NCBI GenBank assembly: GCA_051251645.1
Contig: JBPOEY010000003.1
Span: forward strand, 62,001 to 126,000
DNA length: 64,000 bases
From: Litorimonas sp051251645
GTDB taxonomy: Bacteria > Pseudomonadota > Alphaproteobacteria > Caulobacterales > Maricaulaceae
Reading direction: 5' to 3'
The notes under the pieces are model-generated. The model was not told the origin of the DNA. It made no database searches and saw nothing but the letters and a program-made list of their open reading frames with translations. Shown piece by piece: positions 43,604-51,753 of this stretch (position 1 is the stretch's first letter; each line of letters opens with the position of its first letter). Both the position numbers and the translations under genes were made by a program.

Positions 43604-43858
43604 AGCAAAGCTTGTGCCCTAGCACATGCGCCCCAACGGGCGCACTTTCGATCTCCGACCGATAGCGAGCGGCTGTAGGGGTGTTTTCGTTACGTCAGGA
43701 ACGGACGAGCGGCCCGCAGGCCGCTTTTTCTATGTCTGAGCATAAGCACATGGTGCGAAAGCAAAGCTTGTCCCTTAGCATGCGCCGCAGCGGGCGCACG
43801 AGATTCCGAAGTTTATAATAACAGTGTTCTAAACCCGTCAGGACCGGACGAGCGGCCT
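43604..43858 (+). repeat. two imperfect direct repeats downstream of cpdR
   Basis: Copy 1 (43604-43714) and copy 2 (43760-43858) share an AGCAAAGCTTGT start, a TGCGCC-GGGCGCA hairpin and a CGTCAGGA-CGGACGAGCGGCC end; the offset changes from 156 to 143 bp through an indel. The whole 43557-44156 stretch has no gene that I can support, so this may be an intergenic repeat family or an RNA gene. Confidence 0.6.
43708..43730 (+). terminator. hairpin with T-run inside repeat copy 1
   Basis: AGCGGCC and GGCCGCT pair around CGCA and are followed by TTTTTC. This could terminate the cpdR transcript about 150 bases after the stop. Confidence 0.7.
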
Positions 43859-44156
43859 AAGGGCGTTTATTCCCTGTCGGGATTATGTCGCGAGACATTG
43901 CTGCAACTTCCTAGACGCAGGAAAGACCTAGTCGTGGCCGTTTTTCATCTTATCCCCTCTGCCAACGACCGAATCTATCAACGCCCTCACACCGTCAACG
44001 GCTACGCCGTTCTTCGCTACGCTCCGACCCTGAAGGGTGACTAGTGATCGGTCTTATGATGAGATTGATCTATGTCGGCTCGGGGGAATGTCGTTTCGTT
44101 GTCTCTCAAGGGAATGAAGCGGAGGAATATAAACTTATTGCAAATCCGAACCATAT

Positions 44157-44519
44157 ATGGTTGTATTGATGATGGATAGAACGAAGGTTGTTAGAGCGAA
44201 ATTTTTTGAATCCGAAACCTCGCAAGCCCCTGTTCGCGATTGGCTTCTAGGTCTGTCAAAAGATGACAGAACAAACATAGGTCAAGCTGTCGCTATGGTT
44301 GAATATCGGTGGCCGTTAGGAATGCCAACCTGTCGCCAGATCAAAGGGGTTAAAGGGTTATGGGAAGTGCGTGCCAAGCTAAAAGGTGGCCGTATCGCAC
44401 GCGTGTTTTTAGCTTCGACGGATCGAACATGGTGCTGTTGCATGGGTTTGAGAAGAAGAGCCAAAAGACCCCTCAAAAAGAGATCGACCTCGCCACCAAA
44501 CGAATGAAAGGTATGACAT
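44157..44519 (+). pseudogene. HigB/RelE-family toxin, frameshifted
   Basis: The N-terminal 84 residues (VRAKFFESETSQAPVRDWLL, then IGQAVAMVEYRWPLGMPTCRQIKGVKGLWEVRAKLKGGRIARVF) match RelE/HigB-type toxins of about 110-120 residues. The frame then goes astray after the five-T run at 44406-44410. In the +1 shifted frame the expected ending is intact: MVLLHGFEKKSQKTPQKEID, LATKRMKGMT and a TGA at 44517-44519 that overlaps the next start by four bases (ATGA). A single missing T explains this. It is either a loss-of-function mutation or an assembly error in a homopolymer. A 10-bp palindrome (CCATATATGG) overlaps the start codon. Confidence 0.8.
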
Positions 44520-44811
44520 GAGCAACGACATAGAACGCGGATCAATCGGCGGTAGCTTTGATGACTTCCTCAAAGAGGATGGCATTTACGACATTGTGCA
44601 AGAACGCGCCGTCAAGGCCGTGATCGTCTTAGAGCTTAGCGATTATATGAAAGATCAGAAGATCAGCAAAGCTGAGCTCGCGCGGCGGCTAAACACTAGC
44701 CCGTCGCAAGTTGGCCGTGTTCTCGATCCTGACAATGAAGGAACAACGATCCGCGCCTTGAGCGATGCTGCGCAAGCGGTAGGGCGCACATTGAGGATGG
44801 AATTGGTTTAA
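44518..44811 (+). CDS. HigA/XRE-type antitoxin
   Basis: A 97-residue antitoxin with a C-terminal helix-turn-helix: LELSDYMKDQKISKAELARRLNTSPSQVGRVLDPDNEGTT. In this toxin-first family (HigBA-type) the second gene binds the toxin and represses the operon. It begins at an ATG overlapping the restored toxin stop, which shows that the toxin gene was once intact. A strong terminator follows directly. It remains complete even if the toxin is inactive. Confidence 0.82.
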   Translation: MSNDIERGSIGGSFDDFLKEDGIYDIVQERAVKAVIVLELSDYMKDQKISKAELARRLNTSPSQVGRVLDPDNEGTTIRALSDAAQAVGRTLRMELV

Positions 44812-44846
44812 CCACATACCCACAAATGTGGGTATGTGGGGTTTTG
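44812..44846 (+). terminator. terminator after the HigA-type gene
   Basis: CCACATACCCACA and TGTGGGTATGTGG form a 13-bp perfect stem (loop AA, so effectively four bases), then GGGTTTTGATT. It starts at the last base of the antitoxin region. Confidence 0.8.
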
Positions 44847-44895
44847 ATTGTTTGGGCGCAATGCGTGAGTGTTGCAAAAAACGAGTACTACTGAC

Positions 44896-45729
44896 ATGTT
44901 ATCATCTTCGATACGGTTCACATTATCTCTTCTCCTTATTGCGTCTTCAGCTGCATCTCACCGCGCCTATGCGCAAGATCGAGATGTAGACAAGGCACGC
45001 ATCGGCGTTTGCCATCAAGTTGAGAGTCGACAGAATGATGTTCAGTTAGGTGAACCAATACGCAAAATAGGTGGCTCTGCTTTCAGCAAAAAGACAATCG
45101 TCAGTATTGAAGGCTATGCGGTTCATAGTGAAATAGATGTGCTGTTCGCGGTCGCTGAAAAGCTTTTGTCAAATCCAAGCGCCCGCTTTATCTCAGCAAA
45201 ACTAGGACATGAATCGGTAGACCTTCCCCTTTGTCCAGAAGTTAAGTACACAGGGGAAGAAGACTTTGAGGCACTAGATTTTTGGGATGAAAAAGCTCTC
45301 ATTATGATGCTAAGGGATCTATTAATCGCTCATGTTGATCCATCGCTTTTTAAAGTTGAGAGGCGCGGTCGGTTGTTAGATGTTTTCGCATTGAGATCCA
45401 ATGGAGAAAAAGAGCTTTCATCAAGCTGGGCAATCTCCAACGAAAAGAACATTATACATATAATCTATATTGAGGACGGATTTGAAGCCGCCTTTCGCGA
45501 ATACTTTTCCAAGCTAGGTCGTAAACATAAAGTTCAACAGCTTGGAAATAGAGGCTTAACAGTGTCTTTTCCTACTGATGCCAGCGAAATTAAAAACGTA
45601 TCAGTGAATCTGCCAAGCGCAGTCCTTCAAGGCCACAGTGACCATATTCTTGTTTTAGAGAAGACGATCGATTTTGCCGACAAAGCAATCGCGGCAGGAA
45701 AGGAACTCTTGCCACTGGTTCGCCAATAG
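44896..45729 (+). CDS. exported protein of unknown function, AT-rich
   Basis: A 277-residue product if read from the ATG at 44896, with a signal peptide (RFTLSLLLIASSAASHRAYAQ). The mature part has no motif I know: EGYAVHSEIDVLFAVAEKLLS resembles the start of a small PDZ-like or peptidase-binding fold, followed by a charged region. Base composition is clearly more A/T-rich than the core genes on either side of the island. The frame is open nine codons upstream to a GTG, which is not preferred. The stop is followed one base later by an 18-bp sequence that recurs after the 232-residue gene downstream. Confidence 0.6.
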   Translation: MLSSSIRFTLSLLLIASSAASHRAYAQDRDVDKARIGVCHQVESRQNDVQLGEPIRKIGGSAFSKKTIVSIEGYAVHSEIDVLFAVAEKLLSNPSARFISAKLGHESVDLPLCPEVKYTGEEDFEALDFWDEKALIMMLRDLLIAHVDPSLFKVERRGRLLDVFALRSNGEKELSSSWAISNEKNIIHIIYIEDGFEAAFREYFSKLGRKHKVQQLGNRGLTVSFPTDASEIKNVSVNLPSAVLQGHSDHILVLEKTIDFADKAIAAGKELLPLVRQ

Positions 45730-45730
45730 T

Positions 45731-45748
45731 GTGTCGCGAAAACGACCC
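45731..45748 (+). repeat. 18-bp direct repeat, copy 1, after the 277-residue exported protein gene
   Basis: GTGTCGCGAAAACGACCC, identical to 47134-47151 in the same orientation; both lie within a few bases after the stop codon of an exported-protein gene. Its reverse complement starts GGGTCGTTTTCG, reminiscent of transposon terminal repeats (Tn3-like), but I cannot prove the family. Confidence 0.7.
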
Positions 45749-45865
45749 GTAAAAAGACGGAGGCGGCCGTTGACAGCGTGGCAAACACCTTCAGATAGCT
45801 CTTACAGAGATTTTGGACATACTCGGTAAATGATTTTTAACTCGCGAGATGAAACCTGAAAATTA

Positions 45866-45895
45866 GAGGGGTCTCCGAAGAGACCCCTCATTTTT
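45866..45895 (+). terminator. strong rho-independent terminator
   Basis: GAGGGGTCTC and GAGACCCCTC form a 10-bp perfect stem around CGAA, followed by A and five T. It lies about 135 bases after the preceding stop codon, so either the transcript has a long 3' part or a small RNA ends here. Confidence 0.9.
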
Positions 45896-46430
45896 AAGCC
45901 AGAAAGTGAATTAAGTTCGAAACCAAAAACAACAGTGCGAACACTGGTACGTTCAGTTCCAGACGATGTTTTGCACCATCTGGCTTACTGGTCTCGAGAA
46001 CAAAAGATGCCGACATAGGCGTCCTCCATATCTCGTGTGGGGGTCCCTTAGGGTAGTCGCCTCCACACAGTAGGCCAGTAAATCGGGCGATTTTTGTAGA
46101 GTCTGGCCCGATAGACTGCGACTCTGAACATCACGTGTTTTAAACGTAGTGATCGGAAGTCGCCGCTTAAAAGACAGGTTACAAAGCCCTGAATCCACAT
46201 TTAGGTCCGCATTTGCATACTTCAAGTATGCAAATGCGTCTTTTAGTTGATTTTGTGAAGAGCGGATCGCAATATTTTAGATTGAGCTAGAAGATGATCG
46301 TATGGTGATTGTCGAGGAACGGCACTATCGCCTCGTTCCAAATGATGAATTCGACGAAGCGACTATCCGAAATTACCATTCATAAGACCACATCAAAACA
46401 AACGTGGTTATGTCGTAAAAGGATTTACTC
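45896..46430. other. 535-bp non-coding stretch with a perfect palindrome
   Basis: No gene I can support; a minus-strand frame at 45953-46225 looks like chance. At 46208-46238 CGCATTTGCATACTT and AAGTATGCAAATGCG form a perfect 15-bp inverted repeat around one base. A short frame (46302-46385, 27 codons, MVIVEERHYRLV start) resembles a NIPSNAP-type N-terminus and may be a gene relic. Confidence 0.45.
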
Positions 46431-47129
46431 GTGAAGTTTTCCCTATGCCTTATAGTTATAATGCTAGTCACCATCGTTGATGCAGTTGCCCAGAGCGCCG
46501 TCGATACAAATCATGGTTGTGAGCTTTGGCTAGAGGCTCAGGCCATTTCTGAAACTCAGGAGAAGATCACCTATATCGTTGTTGGGAATACGCCTGAACA
46601 CTCAAATGAAATGTTGAGAAGAGGCTTTGGGCATCTTCTGCTTACCGTTGAGTTGGAAGCAGGCGAAAACGACACAAGTCTCGCCGACCTCAAATCCTAT
46701 GGCGCTGATGAAAGTTGGCCTATAGCGACGATATTCTTCTTTGCAAATGGAAGGCCTTTTGAAGGTTATAGTTTTCAGGATGCTACTGAACGGGTCGCCG
46801 ATGTCGTCAGCTTCTTCGTCGAATCTAGACATGAAGCACCAATCCAAAATGAAGAACTGTTAGCCTCGCAGGAACGGCTACGTGTCCTGAATACACGTAT
46901 GCTTTGCAATTTTCATCAGCTAGAAGTAGTGATGTTTAAACAGATCGCTAACAAGCGGCTCCTTGAAATTCTTGAGGGGAATGAAAACATTCCAAATGAA
47001 GAGGCTCTATCCAAATTGAGGCAGTTATCAGCCATACCCTTAGATACGGGGGAAGAAGGTCTCATTGAGGCGCTCAAAGAGAATGAAGCTTCGCTAAAAT
47101 TGCAGGCGAGCGAAATGAGAGAAGACTAG
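46431..47129 (+). CDS. exported protein of unknown function, AT-rich
   Basis: A 232-residue product starting at a GTG (46431). A signal peptide (LCLIVIMLVTIVDAVAQS) precedes an acidic protein with TPEHSNEMLRRGFGHLLLTVELE, ATIFFFANGRPFEGYSFQDATERVADVVSFF, then helical charged segments. No family recognised. Like the 277-residue gene, it is A/T-rich compared with the core genes and is followed by the same 18-bp sequence. The two could be cargo of the same acquired element. Confidence 0.6.
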   Translation: MKFSLCLIVIMLVTIVDAVAQSAVDTNHGCELWLEAQAISETQEKITYIVVGNTPEHSNEMLRRGFGHLLLTVELEAGENDTSLADLKSYGADESWPIATIFFFANGRPFEGYSFQDATERVADVVSFFVESRHEAPIQNEELLASQERLRVLNTRMLCNFHQLEVVMFKQIANKRLLEILEGNENIPNEEALSKLRQLSAIPLDTGEEGLIEALKENEASLKLQASEMRED

Positions 47130-47133
47130 AATA

Positions 47134-47151
47134 GTGTCGCGAAAACGACCC
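47134..47151 (+). repeat. 18-bp direct repeat, copy 2, after the 232-residue exported protein gene
   Basis: Identical to 45731-45748 and in the same orientation. The serine-recombinase relic at 47226 follows about 75 bp later. Confidence 0.7.
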
Positions 47152-47225
47152 TTTTAGCGGCACATCTTGTAGGTCAATGAAAACAAGGGTTTGCTTGTCG
47201 CAAAAGCCTTGTGCAAAATAGAGCC

Positions 47226-47285
47226 GTTAAAATTGGCTATATTCGTGTCTCTACTAAAGATCAGAACCAAGCTCGCCAGATCTAA
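47226..47285 (+). pseudogene. N-terminal relic of a serine recombinase (resolvase/invertase)
   Basis: Twenty codons read VKIGYIRVSTKDQNQARQI and then a TAA. The KIGYIRVSTKDQN core, including the catalytic Ser in RVST, is the N-terminal signature of Tn3-type resolvases and DNA invertases. The rest of the gene is missing. The upstream 18-bp repeat suggests the end of a transposon. Confidence 0.75.
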
Positions 47286-47529
47286 GTACTTCTGGCCATT
47301 GTGCTTCTGAAATAAATACTGCCGCGAATGACCGATACGTGCGGGATTGACCTTTGCCCGTCGCGCAACCCCTTGCTCGCAAACGCGACCCACTCGCAAA
47401 CAAAAGCGCCCCCTGCGGCGGATCGCTGCTTGCTGCAACCGCGCTCCACTCTTATTCGTAAGCAACGATAGACGTTGACCTGACGGGACCGCGACCTAAG
47501 TTGCGGCTCACTTAAGAGCTGGAGTTTTC

Positions 47530-47913
47530 ATGTCATCCGAGTGGACAGACGCGCGACCTTTGTCGCCGCATTTACAAATATGGCGCTGGCACGGCGCGAT
47601 GGTGAGTTCGATCCTACACCGGGCGAGCGCGATTATTTGCTATGTTGCCTTAGCGATCGTAGCGGCGGGCTTGGTCGCGATTGCCGCGACGGGCGAGCTG
47701 CCGCTAGTGGGGCTGTTGTTCAGCCCGCTCGGCGCGATTGGCCTGTTTGTTTTCCTCTTTGCCTTTGTCTTCATGACGCTGGCGCAGCTCCGTCACGCAG
47801 TGTGGAACCGGGGTGCGTTGATGGAGCCGAAACTCAATAATATGCTGTCCTATGTCATGATCGCTGTGGCGCTCTTCTTGGCGGCCCTCCTCACCTATGC
47901 AGGCGTATCATGA
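47530..47913 (+). CDS. sdhC: succinate dehydrogenase cytochrome b556 subunit
   Basis: Membrane-anchor subunit of succinate dehydrogenase, which binds haem b and ubiquinone. The 127-residue product has the family signature RPLSPHLQIWRW, then SSILHRASAI (quinone-site Ser and Arg) and three helices. The haem-ligand His is in LAQLRHAVWNRG. The ATG at 47530 follows GGAG. It overlaps sdhD by four bases. Confidence 0.95.
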   Translation: MSSEWTDARPLSPHLQIWRWHGAMVSSILHRASAIICYVALAIVAAGLVAIAATGELPLVGLLFSPLGAIGLFVFLFAFVFMTLAQLRHAVWNRGALMEPKLNNMLSYVMIAVALFLAALLTYAGVS

Positions 47914-48254
47914 GCGCGACGTCCAAAGGCCACGGCACAAAACACTTCAAAATGCACAGCCTCTCGGGCTGGGGCGTGATTATCGGTCTACCGTTCGCGG
48001 CGTTGCACGCGATAATGACGATCAAACACGGCCCCGACAGTGTCGTGGCGTGGCTCGGCAGCACGCACGGCGCGCTTGGCATGATCGCCTTTCTGTCCGC
48101 CGCCATCCTCTATTGTAAGCTCGAGATGGACGAAGTGATCATGGATTATTTCAGCGGGGGCCTGCGGCGTTTCGGCCTCTGGAAGAATAGCGCTGTCGCC
48201 CTCATCTTATGGCTTGCCAGCGTCGCGGCGCTCGTCGTCCACGCGTTTATCTAA
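47910..48254 (+). CDS. sdhD: succinate dehydrogenase membrane anchor subunit
   Basis: Second membrane anchor of succinate dehydrogenase. The 114-residue product has three helices and a conserved segment LEMDEVIMDYFSGG near the quinone-binding end of helix two/three. Starts inside the sdhC stop (ATGA overlap), so translation is coupled. sdhA starts 18 bases downstream. Confidence 0.93.
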   Translation: MSATSKGHGTKHFKMHSLSGWGVIIGLPFAALHAIMTIKHGPDSVVAWLGSTHGALGMIAFLSAAILYCKLEMDEVIMDYFSGGLRRFGLWKNSAVALILWLASVAALVVHAFI

Positions 48255-48272
48255 GCATTTAGAGACCCCCTC

Positions 48273-50057
48273 ATGACCACATTTATCGATCACGAATATG
48301 ACGTCGTCGTTGTCGGCGCCGGCGGCTCCGGCCTCCGGGCGGCGCTCGGCGCGGCGCAAGCGGGCCTGAAAACCGCCTGCGTGACCAAAGTCTTCCCGAC
48401 CCGCAGCCACACGGTCGCGGCGCAAGGCGGGATCGCGGCGTCCCTCGGCAATATGTCGCCGGATGACTGGCGCTGGCACATGTATGATACGGTCAAAGGC
48501 TCCGACTGGCTCGGTGACCAGGACTCCATCGAATATCTCTGCCGCAACGCACCGGACGCAGTCTATGAGCTGGAACATTGGGGCATGCCGTTCTCCCGCA
48601 CCGATGAAGGCAAGATCTATCAGCGGCCCTTTGGCGGCATGATGCAAAACATGGGTCAAGGCCCGGAAGCGCAGCGCACTTGCGCGGCCGCCGACCGGAC
48701 CGGCCACGCCATGCTGCACACGCTTTATGGCCAATCGCTCCGCCACCAGACCGAATTCTTTATCGAATATTTCGCCCTCGACCTGATTATGGAAGACGGC
48801 GTCTGTCGCGGCATTACTGCGTGGAAACTCGACGACGGCACGCTGCACCGCTTTAAGGCGCAGACGGTCATTCTCGCCACGGGCGGTTATGGCCGCGTGT
48901 TCTTCTCTGCCACCTCGGCGCACACCTGTACGGGTGACGGCAATGCGATGGTGCTACGCGCCGGGCTGCCGCTGCAAGATATGGAATTCATCCAATTCCA
49001 CCCGACCGGCATTTACGGCGCGGGCTGCCTGATTACCGAAGGCTCAAGGGGCGAGGGCGGTTACCTGACCAACTCCGAAGGCGAACGCTTTATGGAGCGC
49101 TATGCGCCTTCCGCGAAAGACCTCGCGTCCCGCGACGTGGTCTCCCGCGCCATGACGATTGAAATCCGCGAAGGGCGCGGCGTCGGCCCGAACAAAGATC
49201 ACATCTTCCTGCATCTGGATCACTTGGACCCGGCTGTGCTGGCCGAACGTCTGCCCGGTATTTCCGAGACCGCGAAAATCTTCGCGGGCGTCGACGTGAC
49301 CTCCGCGCCGATCCCGGTCCTGCCGACCTGCCACTATAATATGGGCGGCATCCCGACCAATTATCACGGCGAAGTCGTGACGTTGAAAGACGGCAATCCC
49401 GACCATGTTGTGCCCGGCCTGATGGCCGTTGGCGAAGCGGCCTGCGTGTCGGTCCACGGCGCGAACCGCCTCGGCTCCAACTCCCTGATCGATCTGGTCG
49501 TGTTTGGCCGCGCGGCAGGCTTGCGCGTCGGTGAGGTCCTCACCGCAGGCGCGGACAAAAAGCCACTCGCGTCTACCGCGGGCGAACAGTCCATCACCCG
49601 TCTCGAGAAATTCAAAGCCGCCGCTGGCACACGCGGCACCGCCGAAATCCGCCTCGAGCTGCAAAAAGCGATGCAAGCCCATTGCGCGGTCTTCCGCACA
49701 ACGGAAAGCCTCGCCGAAGGCGTCGACAAAGTCACCGCCATCGCAGGCGACATGGCCAATATCTCGGTCACGGACAAAACCATGGTCTGGAACACGGACC
49801 TGATGGAAACGCTGGAACTCGACAATCTCGTCGCCCAAGCCCGCGTCACCATCGCGTCCGCCGATAACCGCAAAGAAAGCCGCGGCGCCCACGCGCATGA
49901 GGATTTCCCGGATCGTCTTGACGATAATTGGATGAAGCACACGCTGGCGTGGTATGATGACGGCACGAACGCGGTGAAGATCGACTACCGCCCCGTGCAT
50001 GATTATACGATGACGGATGGGATTGAGTATATCGTTCCTAAGAAGCGGGTTTATTAG
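48273..50057 (+). CDS. sdhA: succinate dehydrogenase flavoprotein subunit
   Basis: FAD-containing catalytic subunit that oxidises succinate to fumarate; 594 residues, standard length. FAD-binding VVVGAGGSGLRAALGAA, the covalent-FAD His in RSHTVAAQGG, and active-site segments FHPTGIYGAGCLITEG and PTCHYNMGGIPTN are present. The expected next gene, sdhB (iron-sulphur subunit), is missing; a reverse transcriptase gene starts 21 bases after the stop codon. The enzyme needs SdhB, so it must be encoded elsewhere. Confidence 0.97.
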   Translation: MTTFIDHEYDVVVVGAGGSGLRAALGAAQAGLKTACVTKVFPTRSHTVAAQGGIAASLGNMSPDDWRWHMYDTVKGSDWLGDQDSIEYLCRNAPDAVYELEHWGMPFSRTDEGKIYQRPFGGMMQNMGQGPEAQRTCAAADRTGHAMLHTLYGQSLRHQTEFFIEYFALDLIMEDGVCRGITAWKLDDGTLHRFKAQTVILATGGYGRVFFSATSAHTCTGDGNAMVLRAGLPLQDMEFIQFHPTGIYGAGCLITEGSRGEGGYLTNSEGERFMERYAPSAKDLASRDVVSRAMTIEIREGRGVGPNKDHIFLHLDHLDPAVLAERLPGISETAKIFAGVDVTSAPIPVLPTCHYNMGGIPTNYHGEVVTLKDGNPDHVVPGLMAVGEAACVSVHGANRLGSNSLIDLVVFGRAAGLRVGEVLTAGADKKPLASTAGEQSITRLEKFKAAAGTRGTAEIRLELQKAMQAHCAVFRTTESLAEGVDKVTAIAGDMANISVTDKTMVWNTDLMETLELDNLVAQARVTIASADNRKESRGAHAHEDFPDRLDDNWMKHTLAWYDDGTNAVKIDYRPVHDYTMTDGIEYIVPKKRVY

Positions 50058-50078
50058 ATTTTGGGTTTGGTTTAAAAG

Positions 50079-51713
50079 TTGTCCGCTAGACATCGAGACC
50101 AGTTACTGAATAAGGGATTCTTCCCAGAAGTTCTTCCACCTTGTTTTACTAGCAGTGGTCTAGCTAAAGCCTTCGCAGGAATGCGGAGGGACCTGAAAAA
50201 GAAAAGGTTTTATAAGGATCGTCATTGCAAATATGCTCGATATTCAGGAACAAAGCATGCCGGAGGACGAAGGGGATATGCTGCGGCAAATCCAATTCCT
50301 TATTTCCAAGTTTGTGATTTCATCGGGGCGCGATGGTCGATTATTGAAACAAAATATCAAGATTCAAAATATACGTTAGCTTCACCTAAGTTTAATGAAA
50401 TTGATAGTGATCGAGCCATACAAATTTCGTCATTAAACGGTTTGGACGAAGCGATATCAAGGCGTTTGAGTTATTCCCCTTACGTTCTTAAAGCTGATAT
50501 TTCTCAATTCTATCCAAGCGTCTATACTCATTCTATACCATGGTCTATACATGGAGTCCAAAAATCAAAGTCTGATACAAGAGCTAATTCCTCCGACGTC
50601 ATATTTAATCAATTGGATTATTTCGTTCAACAATGTCAAGATCGTCAAACTAGGGGTTTGCTGATCGGTCCAGATGGTTTCCGTTTAATTGCAGAGATTA
50701 TTTCTTCTGACTTAGACATGAGTTTGCATAACGCATTATCTGGAAAAGTGATCGGTGCGGTCCGTTACGTTGATGATTTTTATTTAGGGTTTAAATCGGA
50801 AACAGACGCGGTTGAAGCGCTTTCTGTATTGCGAAGTGCTCTTGCGAAATATGAGCTTCAAGTAAACGACCATAAAACTAAGATATCAACTACAAAACTA
50901 CCAACTGATGATGGTTGGGCTGACGATATTAGATCAAATAGTACAGGTTCCGGTCTAGGATTCCGTTTTTATGACTATAATTCAGGTAAAGACTTGGATG
51001 ATGCGGTGAGGGCATGCGAAAAATACCAGTCATCTAGTCCATTGAAGCTTGCTATCCGGAAGTTAGACGATTCCAGAGCATGCTTGAACGAGGAAGCATG
51101 GTCTTCAATTGAGCCAAGACTTCAAAGATATTCATTTCACTACCCTCACTGCGTCGACTACATCTGCCTCTTAGTGGGCAAAAGGGTTGCTCTTAATTTA
51201 CCAATATCTGAAAAAAGTTGGGCTTCGATAGCTGAGCTAGTCATAAAGAGAGGGTTTCAGTTTGGTTATCATCATGAAGTTTGCTGGTTTCTTTGGGTTG
51301 TTTTTATTGCTAAATTGAATGTTAGTGACGAACTTCTCACTGCAGCACTTAATTCTCCTAATGCTTTCATTTCGTCGATGAGTTGGGCTGCATTTTCTGA
51401 GGATTTATTTGAAATAAAAAAAGAACCTAAGAAGACAGCCTCTTTTAACTCTCGCGAGACGGACTGGTTGCTGTCGCTTACTCATCGCGTCTCAGGTCAG
51501 TCAGGAAAGAGATTCTCTGGTAACCTCAGCGAAGAATTTGAGTTTTTGGTTGAAAAGAACCTGAAACTCGTAAATTTTCAGAGTTACTTTCAAAAAGCTT
51601 CGTTGAGAGCGAGTAAGGCTATAAGTCGGTCAAAATTTGGATATGATGATGATTCTGATGCGCCCGATTTTGATGAAATCGACTTTGAACTGGATGACGA
51701 TATCCCTTTTTAA
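50079..51713 (+). CDS. standalone reverse transcriptase of the unknown-group (defence/Abi-type) kind
   Basis: A 544-residue RNA-directed DNA polymerase-like protein. The palm motifs are intact: motif A VLKADISQFYPSVYTHS (Asp140), motif B RGLLIGPDGFRLIAE and motif C VIGAVRYVDDFYLGF (Tyr230, Asp232-Asp233), then LQVNDHKTKI. The C-terminal half (about residues 300-500) looks helical, and the protein ends in an acidic tail (DDDSDAPDFDEIDFELDDD). The pattern FYPS-YTHS-IPW and YVDD resembles the AbiK/Abi-P2/DRT-type groups, not retrons or group II introns; no maturase or retron RNA is seen. I cannot name the exact class. It is clearly A/T-richer than the sdh genes, and its start is a TTG just after the sdhA stop. 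Likely an acquired antiviral gene. Confidence 0.82.
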   Translation: MSARHRDQLLNKGFFPEVLPPCFTSSGLAKAFAGMRRDLKKKRFYKDRHCKYARYSGTKHAGGRRGYAAANPIPYFQVCDFIGARWSIIETKYQDSKYTLASPKFNEIDSDRAIQISSLNGLDEAISRRLSYSPYVLKADISQFYPSVYTHSIPWSIHGVQKSKSDTRANSSDVIFNQLDYFVQQCQDRQTRGLLIGPDGFRLIAEIISSDLDMSLHNALSGKVIGAVRYVDDFYLGFKSETDAVEALSVLRSALAKYELQVNDHKTKISTTKLPTDDGWADDIRSNSTGSGLGFRFYDYNSGKDLDDAVRACEKYQSSSPLKLAIRKLDDSRACLNEEAWSSIEPRLQRYSFHYPHCVDYICLLVGKRVALNLPISEKSWASIAELVIKRGFQFGYHHEVCWFLWVVFIAKLNVSDELLTAALNSPNAFISSMSWAAFSEDLFEIKKEPKKTASFNSRETDWLLSLTHRVSGQSGKRFSGNLSEEFEFLVEKNLKLVNFQSYFQKASLRASKAISRSKFGYDDDSDAPDFDEIDFELDDDIPF

Positions 51714-51753
51714 TTAGAGGCCATGAATATTTTTTCGCCTTCTGATAACATCA

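Noticed and set aside
45953..46225. 90-codon minus-strand frame in the island
   Set aside because: No family, no ribosome-binding site, and it overlaps the palindrome; likely chance.
50058..50079. Retron-type ncRNA upstream of the reverse transcriptase
   Set aside because: Only 21 bases separate the RT from sdhA, too few for an msr-msd RNA.
49044..50093. 349-codon open frame on the minus strand over sdhA
   Set aside because: It mirrors the codon pattern of sdhA (GC-rich third positions on the sdhA side), has no ribosome-binding site or known domain, and sdhA is unmistakable.
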